A DNA stretch of 64,000 bases from Odiellus spinosus (lineage: Eukaryota; Arthropoda; Arachnida; Opiliones; Phalangiidae), in NCBI GenBank assembly GCA_963920705.1, contig OY987227.1, positions 12,875,602 through 12,939,601 of the forward strand, in the 5' to 3' direction. The notes beneath the pieces are model-generated. The model saw nothing but the letters and a program-made list of their open reading frames with translations. It was not told where the DNA came from and did not search any database. A program made the position numbers and the translations under genes. This document shows, in pieces, positions 24,461-33,907 of the stretch (position 1 is the stretch's first letter; every line of letters begins with the position of its first letter).

Positions 24461-25704
24461 GACTATGCGTAATATTTTTTGTCTTAATCAAAACTTTACA
24501 TCTCTACGTTTTAAAGAAATTTCAAAATAGGTATACCAAATATATTCCGAACATACGAAACATATACCCGAATATGTTTAAACTTCCCCAAATAAGCTTT
24601 AATTGTATGAAAAGTCTACAAATATAATCATAAGTCTATTATTATAATAGACGTATGATATAATTCATAGACCTTAGAAAAATGGTGACATAATCATTTT
24701 AATTTTTTATAATTTAACCAACCCTTCTGTGTATGGTAAAAAGCTACACACTAAACTAACTTAGTATGGGTTTACCATTGTAATTACCGTCCTTTTTTAT
24801 CAATTGAAAGTTGTTAAACGGCATGAAAAGACCTAAAACTTTATTAGGTAAGCCTATATATTTGATTATAAAATTGTTGAAGTTAAGTTATGGTCGATGA
24901 ACATTTGAGTTTTTCCAATTACGCGCTGGTATAACCTACCCTGATAAATACTATTTGCAATAGAAAACAAACGTTATTTGAACAAGTAATCGATTTTAAA
25001 GCACCTTCGATATAGGGTAAACTTACATCAAGAACAAAAATTGAAACAAAAACATCACGAAATATCGAATCATTTTTCATGCGAGGCATTTTTGACGGAA
25101 AAGATAAAAACTGTGTCGCGCTACTTAAAAGTATCGACAATTGTACATAAGTGTGTAAAGCTATATATGTGGCGCTATTTGCTTTAAATATACATATACC
25201 GAGATTTTTTTATGTTGCGTCAAGAAATTAATACTCATACACTAACAGCAAACCCGTATCATAATGCAAAAGTAGCAAAAGTAAAAGTTATAGATCCGCA
25301 AAACATTTATTCCTTTCAAATTCAAGAAGAGTTAGAAATAACTTCTTTTATTCCATTGGTATTTAACATTGTGTATTCATCAGCCATAGCCTTTTGATGT
25401 AGTACAAATATCTCTCTCTCTCTCGAAAAAAAAATAGAAAGTGGCTGGCAGGTAAGAAGTCTGAAATGTCTTCACCAAGAATTCGATCTGTTTTCAGTGC
25501 TTAGATTTCAAACAATATTTTCTCTCGAAGTCTTACAGCGTATCGTACAACGATCGAAACACGTACAGGTATTGTTAAAATATAAAAGATTTGCAGTTTA
25601 ATTGCCTCTAATTATATCATTCGATTTTATTGATCTTTTTTTAAGCAAGCATCGCCTATATGTTTGATTCTCGTATTGAAATTGTGAAATGAGACATTTG
25701 AAAA
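23148..25704. other. Intergenic region between the second ninjurin and first pickpocket genes
   Basis: AT-rich; a T tract at about 24431-24455; short open frames without support. No RNA gene seen. Confidence 0.45.
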
Positions 25705-28700
25705 ATGATGGCTCGAAAGAAGGGAGATCGCCGAAGAATCGTTTCCACAGTGTCCGTTATTAACTCTTATTCCACAGTTTCCACTAGTCATGAAAGGGTC
25801 AAGACTGCTTGGAGTCAACAGGACAAGGGCCCCATTACACAAGGGGTGTGGAACTCGCGAAAAAGTTGCAAAAGTGAATTGTTAAAACGCTACGCTTCGT
25901 CCAGGTTTTTCCGGGTGACCCAAGGCATATTTTACTTGTTTTGTTTCGCCTTGTTTATGGCACAAGTCACCTCCATTTTGGAGTTATACTTGCAGTATCC
26001 GACGAGAATGGAAGTTTTCAATCATTACGATAACAAGATGATGGGACCGGCAGTCACAGTTAGCAATTTTAACGAGTGTGTGGTTTTATTATTTATATTT
26101 TCCATTTAATTTGAAATTTCTACTAATCAGATAAACTACACGTAAATGACATTGAAAAATTTGCTTATTATTATCGAAACTTTTCGATGGGTTAAATAAA
26201 CAATTCTTCAATGTCAGGTATAGTTCCTCTGTTAAATAAGATCATTTTCATTTTAATTCACTTTGGATTTTTAATTGGGTCATTATTGTAGTATGCGTAA
26301 AAGCAAACTTTGTAAGTTAAGACCCGATTTGTGCGAGAAGTTCAAAGGAATGGTAAGAATTTAAAATTAAGAACTTCATTGTTATTGATATTTTCATAAA
26401 TGCAATAACTAAACATAAGTATGCCAATCAAGCATAATTGTCGCGTCTTTTTTTACTTAATTATTGTACTTGTGATGTTTCCAATTACTTCCACGAATTT
26501 ACTATTTAAGCCTAATAATTTCACGTAGTATCTTTGGGACGCGGTCAAACCTTTCATTATGAGTACGGATTACGCGACTGTCATTCGAACTGGTCATCAG
26601 TTTGATCGTTTGGTGACGCATTGCGAAGCTAAGAAGAACTGTACTAAGTACGTTTCACCAAAATGAATACGGTTTTAAATTAAGTATAACAAAGAATATG
26701 ATTGACAAATGGACAGAGATTTGAAAACGTTCTTAAGCTATCGCTTCGGTACTTGCTTCGTACTTAACTGTAATGTTTCCGGCAACATGGTTGAACCCTT
26801 GATCGCCTACGACTTCAATAGTAAGTGCATAGTCATGCAACCCCTTAATTTAGCCTTCACATAACCAGGCTTGTTTATAATTGAATTCTCGCTTATCTTC
26901 TTCAGAATTGTACGAATTACACGTAGACTTCGAACCCAAGGAGTACATGACGCCCATTCGTAACTTGGAGGCGCGAGTGGCAGTCCATGATATGTACGAC
27001 CTACCTCTTATGTCATATCAGTCAGTGGTTATAGAACAAGGTTACATGTACAATGTGCAAGTTACAAAAGTAAGGTTGCGATTATACGTATATGATCAGG
27101 ATTATAAGAACCTGCTTTGGTTGGGAAGTGTGAAAGTGGCTTTACTACTAATTTTAAACTCTCTAGCAACAAAACTATTCATGTCACTAGCCTGTCGGTG
27201 AACTTCCTAGCTCGCTGTACTTCAATGTTTAGTCTGTGTTTTTGGTTTTTGATTTAACTTCTGGCACGGTAGTTAAAAGGGCCTAACTCTTGAGTATCAA
27301 ACGTGCTGCAGTCTCCCAATAACAACACCTAAAACAGTCCCTGAAGAAGTAGAGAGAAAATTGCTGAGTTTTGTTGTGAAGGAATTTTTGTACATCTCTA
27401 AATGGGGCTCTTGATATGACGTGTATGATTGTCTCGATTACAATTAAGTTTTCTTTCATTTAGTTTACTACCAATTTATTGCCATCGCCCTACCGTACGG
27501 CTTGTTTCAATTACAGAAAAGTTGCGAAGACGCTGCTTAGAAAATCTTTGACGGATCCACCTTTATCCCGAGCAGTAAGTTAATTTAAATCGAAATTAAA
27601 GTTATCACTTGCGAATGTTGGCATAATTAAAATTGTTTATTTAATAGGTATGTTTGTACGATTGTTACAAGAAAAATTCGCTCTCTGTTATGAACTGCAT
27701 TAACATAATTAAATCAAAGTATTTAATCGACGAACTAGATTTCAATCAAAAATGTCCAGAACAGAATGCAAACCATGACGGTAATTAAATTAATAAAAAT
27801 TAGCTTATATCAATTTAAATTTAAAATTTTCAGAAGCGATAGAGAGTAAATGTGAAACGTTATGCAAATTAGAATGCCAGTATGTTAATTTATTAGTTTT
27901 ACTTTATACGCGTGTTTAATTTAGACTAGGAGACTTACAGTTATTTTTGTGACAGTTCCACTTCATTTCAATATCAAGTTCTGAAAGCCCAATTGTCTTA
28001 CTTAACTGAACTAGCGGTAAGTCGAAGAAATCCCTCAAATCTCTGAAAATTAAACTAATTGATTTAATTTTGATTTAGGAATGGAATATGACTCGAGAAA
28101 CTGCGAAACAGCAAGGGTAATACCAGAAATAGATGAACCGAAATTATCAACGAGAGCTTAGATTGGGAAATGCATTTTATTTGGAGTGAATGGGGAGGGT
28201 AAGCACTGGGGGAATGGGCTTCCTCGGCCTCAATGAAATACCGAGGAGGATCTTGGGAAACTGATCGCCCCACGTAGCGACGGCTGCAAACCAAGCCAGG
28301 TGGCGCATTCAACGTTTCTCGGCTAGGCGAAATTCCGCGGGGGAGGGGGCTACAACTGTCGTCTAAGAGAGGGGAAACGGAGAACTTGCCTGTGGCCAAG
28401 GAGGATTAGACAAGGAGAAGAAATGTGGGGACGGCGCGGTTCCTACTGCGTAGGCCTAAACTCCCACTCTGGGAGAACGGGGGTAGAGACGTTTCGTGGT
28501 AAAATGTTGTCGCGTGGGTAAAACGAATCCTTTATGAGACGCGCTAGCTAGCGACCACGTGACAACAGTTTACCTCGAGAATTTCCTATCCCCCCTTTCC
28601 ACCCGAGTGGGAGGTTGGCTCTTCTCTCTCTAACTCAACGCAGCCCCACATTTCCTCTCCTTGTCTAATCCTCCTTGCTGTGGCGTTAGAGGAATAGCTC

Positions 28701-29070
28701 GTTGATAATTTCGGTTCATCTATTTCTGGTAATACTTTTTAAAAATACTTTATTTCACATCACAAAAAGACTAATTAAAATATTTGAATTTGATAGGAAA
28801 ATTCAATCTTTTGTTGTTGTGGAGTTCAAAACATTTTCGCACGTAATCAATACGGTCCTACCTCAACTTCAGGTAATTTTATTTAAAGTAAACCTAAAAA
28901 TAAACATTATCATTCAAATTAAACTTAAATATTTTTCCTCGTAGGGTGTGGAGGTTTTTGGCTACTTGGGAGGATATTTGGGAATCTTTCTCGGTCTCTC
29001 CTTGGTCTCCGTGCCCAAATACATACTGAAATTAGTAGTAAAAATCAAAAGACACGCCTCTACAAAATAA
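25705..29070 (+). CDS. Pickpocket-type DEG/ENaC sodium channel subunit, 12 exons, 469 aa
   Basis: Exons: 25705-26075, 26292-26352, 26529-26647, 26717-26820, 26906-27069, 27464-27574, 27648-27780, 27834-27879, 27956-28016, 28079-28116, 28797-28872, 28945-29070. After a basic cytosolic N terminus come TM1 (FYLFCFALFMAQ...) and the post-TM1 sequence YPTRMEV. The extracellular domain includes YLWDAVKPF, RFGTCFVLNC, a beta-strand block with ARVAVHDMYD, LLPSPYRTAC and the cysteine-rich region CLYDCYKK...CETLCKLEC. TM2 has the pore sequence GYLGGYLGIFLGLSLVSV with the G-L-S selectivity motif. Such channels form trimers in the plasma membrane and act in mechanosensation, chemosensation or fluid handling in insects. 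Unusually, the conserved first ectodomain cysteine (family PAVTxCN) is a serine (S120, PAVTVSNFN). The last but one intron holds a nested transposon pair that starts at its 5' splice site. No gene-specific symbol can be assigned. Confidence 0.93.
28124..28728. mobile_element. Outer inverted-repeat element in the pickpocket intron (605 bp, with insertion)
   Basis: Near-identical ends start CAGAAATAGATGAACC and read ...GGTTCATCTATTTCTG; the perfect inverted repeat is about 31-32 bp. The direct repeat GTAATAC occurs immediately outside both ends (28117-28123 and 28729-28735), a 7-bp duplication (the boundary is ambiguous by one base on each side). The left copy is the splice donor of exon 10. 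Internal sequence is much more GC-rich than its surroundings and has no transposase frame, so it is non-autonomous. It is hAT-like in its CAG ends, although hAT duplications are normally 8 bp. Confidence 0.82.
28397..28677. mobile_element. Inner inverted-repeat element inserted into the outer one (281 bp)
   Basis: Terminal inverted repeats of 34 bp with one mismatch, beginning CAAGGAGGATTAGACAAGG, bound a GC-rich interior that itself contains CTCCCACTC / GAGTGGGAG arms. The direct repeat CTGTGGC flanks it on both sides (28390-28396 and 28678-28684). It is therefore an independent insertion into the element at 28124-28728. Confidence 0.8.
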
Positions 29071-29158
29071 AAAATTAATTAATTTAAGTCAACTTAGTGG
29101 GATCTGGTAAAGGTGAAACGTTAACGTGGCTGTAAAAATGGAATCATTTCAATATTTC

Positions 29159-29164
29159 AATAAA
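29159..29164 (+). terminator. Polyadenylation signal of the first pickpocket gene
   Basis: AATAAA 89 bases past the stop codon at 29070. Confidence 0.6.
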
Positions 29165-30070
29165 GGTATAAACCTTGCGTTGGTGGAGTGTAGATGATGT
29201 ATCAAAAGTGGATTGTCCGGATGTAGGCTTGGGGTCATCCGAGGGGTCAGACACTTGCCTTTTTCGTGTACTGCATTTTGGTATTTTCAAGAGACTTTGT
29301 GATTTCCAAGCTAGTTTGGGATTTTAATTTAATTACATAGAGCCTTTAGAGATTTTGGTATTTTGGCCAAAGTATACTTAATTTTGGCAAGTGCCCGCCC
29401 CTTGGGATCATTGTTAAAAAATGAGTTGGATGATATAATCCCATTAAAGATATATCTACGATAAAATTCACTAGGTAAAGTAGCATTGAAAATTATAATA
29501 AAATCAATTCGTGACATATCCCTTAAACAATACAATTACGTATTGTTGCTAATTGACATCCAATTATCAAAGTTCATTGGAATTTAGTTATTCACCTTGA
29601 CACGAGTGATTTAATACCAAATAAACAAATAAAAGAACTTATAAAACTTGATAAGACAAACGTAACGTTATAATTACGGAGCTATTATTATATTTATCGT
29701 ATGCATATATCACAGCTGGCAAAGGGAAAAAATAAACTTTTCTGCCTTGGCTTCCCTCTCAAGTAAAGTTGATCGACTCCCATAAAGAAATGTACGTACT
29801 GCAGTGATCTACGATTATGGCAAATGAAGTAATCGACAGGGCAGTTCCTTTACCCTATTTTCGACTTTTATCATTTTGAATTTCGGATAAGATTAAATAT
29901 TATCGCGAGATATTAATCACAAATACCTATTTGGTTCGTATTATTCTGTCATTACTTCATTGCCCTGGAATATTTTTTAGATAGCTCGGTGCATCTCTTG
30001 TACGAATGATTCCAAGAAGACAGTAGAGAAGGTTTTACTAATAGTTAATTCAAATTACTAAATTATTCAA
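29165..30070. other. Intergenic spacer, presumed promoter of the third ninjurin gene
   Basis: About 900 AT-rich bases with no recognised gene or clear core promoter motif. Confidence 0.4.
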
Positions 30071-31252
30071 ATGAGTGATTTGGACGGATTAGTTAATTAT
30101 GGGGCGGAAACGGACGATGACTTGAGGAAGAGGAATCTTCCTCAGAACAAGAAAACATTTGACAACGAGAAACGTGAAATTGTTGCGGGTAAGAAACTTT
30201 CCTAGTCTTTTTTCTAACTTTATTTTAGGCCTACATGTCTACGCAAATATACTATAGTATTTCAACAATTTAATTTTGTTCTAAAATAACAAATTAGCAA
30301 TTATTCAAATTATTAAAAATGTACTGTTAATTGTCAAATGCACAAAAAATTGATCTGAACTTAATCAATATGTAGTAATGATGCATTTGAAATATTACGA
30401 TGCGTGTGAGATATAGCTTAGATTTCCCTGATTAAAAAAAAAAAAAAAATTTTTAGGGAATTAGCTGCTTATAATTTAAAATTATAACTTTAATGACATC
30501 ATGATATAAAAGATCATAATCTTTGGGTAGCATTTGTAGAAGTTCCTATCGAAAGTGGATCTGAAAACCCAGAACCAGAGGGTACCGAACTGACTACCAT
30601 AAAAGGAGACGAACTCGATCGCGAAATCTTTCCCGGAGAAGGTCAAAGGTCAAGGAGGGCATCATCTACAAAAGGAATTGGATCCTTTAAAGTAATCAAA
30701 GAAAAATTAAAAACTATATTTTGGATGATTTAAGCTAAACCTTTTCGATACAGAACAAAGATGACAAAGACAAGGAAACCGAAGAAGACGGTCAAACCGT
30801 TAGTTCCTTCGAGGGTGAAAGTATCTTTAGTCGTAGAATGATCATAGCTGGAGGTTTCCTTGACATCGCCCTTTTTACTACAAACTGCGAGCAGTTGAAA
30901 ACTATCCTAGAAATTGGAGAAGCGCATAAATTTTACGAAGTGGTTCTTGGTATGCTCATTACTTCCATGATACTTCAGGTATTGGAAAGCGGCAAACCTA
31001 ATTCACAAACATGAACTAATGCGACTTGTTATTGCGAATTAGGTGGGGGCAGGACTTACACTCTTTTTAGCCGGTTGTATTACGATTAAAAATCCAGATG
31101 ACAAGAAGAAATCGGACATCATGAATCATATAAGCATGGGACTTGTCGCCCTCATTACCATTGTCAATATCTTTATTACTAGTTTCACCGTTCAATCAGA
31201 ATTTATTACCAGATGTAAGAATGGTGACTTCAACGTGTTTAAAACGGATTAA
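30071..31252 (+). CDS. Divergent ninjurin-domain protein, third of three, 4 exons, 234 aa
   Basis: Exons: 30071-30188, 30540-30691, 30754-30978, 31043-31252; all phases agree and the ATG is the first in the model. An acidic, lysine-rich cytosolic N terminus of about 110 residues leads to SRRMIIAGGFLDIALFTTN, then EQLK, a hydrophobic stretch ending SMILQ, VGAGLTLFLAGCITIKN, and a second helix ending ALITIVNIFITSF with a short tail. The intron after SMILQ matches the other two ninjurins in position and phase. It differs from them in lacking the ATxK(S/T)VAQGMMDIA block: the Lys-Ser/Thr pair is replaced by Arg-Arg-Met, and NASQLK is NCEQLK. Whether it still supports adhesion or membrane rupture is unknown. 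Confidence 0.87.
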
Positions 31253-31274
31253 TTATCTGCTCATTTAAATATGT

Positions 31275-31320
31275 TTTATTAAGTTTTATTGAAATTATAA
31301 ATGTGATTCTATAAAATAAA
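31275..31320. terminator. Overlapping polyadenylation signals of convergent genes
   Basis: AATAAA on the + strand at 31315-31320 serves the third ninjurin gene (stop 31252). On the minus strand AATAAA occurs at 31290-31285 and 31280-31275, serving the second pickpocket gene (stop 31431-31429). Each signal lies inside the other gene's presumed 3' UTR. Confidence 0.55.
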
Positions 31321-31428
31321 TATACAAAACGTTTTAAAATTCGCGCCTAGGCTCGTAGTTTCCATGTTTACCGCGAGAGGTCCCATTGTCCCAAAACAGT
31401 TGAGAGTTGAGTCGTCTGCTTTCTGAAG

Positions 31429-33823
31429 TCAGAGAAGCGTGAGCCGGCTAGGTATCTTTGGTTCGGATGATGAAGTTTTTAAATTAATTATTTTATGAAA
31501 GTAAACGGTTATTTGAAGAAAGTAATGCGGAATTGAGATTAATGAAAGTCCAAGATAAAGTCCGAGGTAACCTCCTATATAGCCCCACATTTCGACAGCC
31601 TGTAATACGAGAAAAATAGAAGTGAAGCTCGGTTATTAGGCTTAGCGTCTGTTTCGGTCTTGTCTTTTAATGAACATAAACATTAAATACTCGAAATTGC
31701 GGTTCGACGGTGAAGATTTTGTGATTAAAGCTTTGAAAAGAAACTTCGACGTGGGATTGGATACGTCTACAAAGTTTGGTTAGTAATTTTTATAAATATT
31801 TTTAAATTTATTTAATATATAGTCATAACTTTTGTTATATCCCAAATGTTATTTGACACTAAAAAGATGGGTTAATCGCTTACCCATCAACCTCAGCTCG
31901 ACTTCGAGTTTCGTTCCATATCTGAAATGTGTTTTAATTATAATTTTCCACTGAAAACGTATAACAACACGTACTGATAGTTCTTTTAAGTACGGTAGCG
32001 TGGTTTTCATAAGTAGAACGTCGAAAGACGAAGACCTATCAATAAACAAAGTAGTTATAGTATATAAATTAAATCCAGTCCTCTCCAAATAAGCTTACCT
32101 ACACTCCCGGTGACATAAGAAATCACACGCCACTGAATCATCTGTAATATTTTAAAATTAAGATAAGTTTTAATTATTAACATTTGGCCTGAAGTTTAAG
32201 CCTGCTTGTAGCAAGATAAGTTAACGCTAAACTACATCGTATGACTTTACCGGAATTTCTCTTGTGCAATTTAGCATGGGGACACTTGTTGTTAAAATCT
32301 TCCTTAGTAATTGGACTAGTCGAGTTAATGATTTTAACGCAACCGAATGACATCATGGATATGTTCCTGTAACACTGGTTGAAGCAAACCTTGGAATATT
32401 CAAAGAATGACATTATATTCAATAATGTATAACAATATATGTAGTTAGATAAGTATACACCAGTACCGATCTTGATAGTGGTCCTTTATATCCATTTTTG
32501 ACAAATTCATCCATGTAGGCTCTGCAGCTTGTCTGGTACGGGGCGGGCAACAATATGGTTGTACTCTAAAATAGAGTGTAGTTGCTCAAAAAATCATATC
32601 TGCTTGAGAAATAGACCCCTCGAAAGGGTGACTTTAATTTAAATTGGATAGCAAATTACTTTTGTAACTTGAAAGACGTATTTTTTTCCTTGCTCGACGT
32701 TGATACTATCGACGTGCACTCGTGGCGCGTCGTAAGGATCGTGTACTGTCACTCTGGCTTCCGTTTTACGCAGAGGAGTTAGGTATTCTCCAGGTTCCAA
32801 ATTCAAATGAATTTCAAATATTTTTAGAAAAAATAGGATCATTTGTAATTGAAGCTATTTTACTAAAAGGTATAAGCTTTTAGCTGAAATAAATTTATTT
32901 ATTCGTGCCCTTGCGCTAAGGCTAAATCTGTCGAATTGAGACTTATAAAGAGACGTTGAAACTTAACTATTGTATTCCTTCGCTGTGACCTTCTCTCGTA
33001 ATTTCCCCGTGGTGTTACCTCCCACGGTGTAGCAGTTTCCAAAATGATAGGTTAGAAAGGATTCAACGTCCCTGATTTTTGATGTGGGTAGAAATACCAT
33101 TAATTTTAAATAGATCTTAAAAATTTATATTCAGATAAAGCTTAACTTTAAGCAGGCGTTTTTGGGTGCACAAAATGAAACTAGCTTATCGAACGAATGT
33201 CCAGATTGCACCACTTCTTCAAATTTTGAACTCATCATGAATGGTTCAACAGCATCCCATAGATACTATTTGCGTAATATTAAAGGGGGCTACTTTATGT
33301 AATTTTTACAAAACTACGGATAAAGCTAAGGCGGATTAATTTTAAAACTTTAATCATATGTAGTTCGTGAACTAATCACAAACGGGAATACCGTATACAT
33401 CAATTTTAAACTATAAAATACTTACATGTCCTTTGTACTTGCGGCACAAATCCATTCTTTTACGACACAGAGCGCTTTTACGAATGCTGTAGAAAGGAAA
33501 GAGAAATAAGATCGCGACGAATTGATTACTAATTCCTCATTGGTCGTAATCCAATCAGTTTTATACTCGTTATAGTTGCAGAAAGTAATAGCGGGTCCAC
33601 TCATTCCTTTGTCCCAACGATTCTCGACTTCCATTCGAGTCGGGTATTGAAAGAAATATTCTAATATAATATAAACTTGAAAGGCGAAACTTCCCACGCA
33701 AACGCAACCAAATAAGTACCGAATAAAACGATACATGCTGGGTTGATTATATTTGTTAGTAGTAGCGCGAACGGAACCGTATCGAAGATAAGTAACTCGG
33801 TTTCGTAATGGGATCTTCATCAT
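31429..33823 (-). CDS. Second pickpocket-type DEG/ENaC subunit, 12 exons, 443 aa, one non-canonical splice acceptor
   Basis: Exons in order of transcription: 33823-33567, 33486-33426, 33265-33147, 33071-32968, 32823-32660, 32565-32467, 32389-32251, 32141-32099, 32035-31975, 31921-31884, 31766-31691, 31599-31429. Features: TM1 (YLFGCVCVGSFAFQVYI...), YPTRMEVENRWDKG, PAITFCNYN with the conserved cysteine, YLWDAVEPFMM, YHFGNCYTV, ARVTVHDPYDAP, LLPAPYQTSC, CFNQC, CDFLCHREC, and TM2 GYIGGYLGLYLGLSLISI. Seven internal exons (61, 119, 104, 164, 61, 38 and 76 nt) match the + strand paralogue in length, and all phases agree. The fifth exon should start after AG at 32825-32824, but the sequence there is AA. 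Every exon is otherwise open, so this is a very young defect, a sequence error, or is bypassed by alternative splicing. An in-frame upstream exon (from 33907) could extend the N terminus. Confidence 0.85.
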
Positions 33824-33907
33824 CCCGTTAAGACTAATTCCATAAATTGCAAATCCAGTTAGAAAATCCAACGTCCCTCTGTCAATGGTGTACGCCCCGG
33901 TTTGAAG

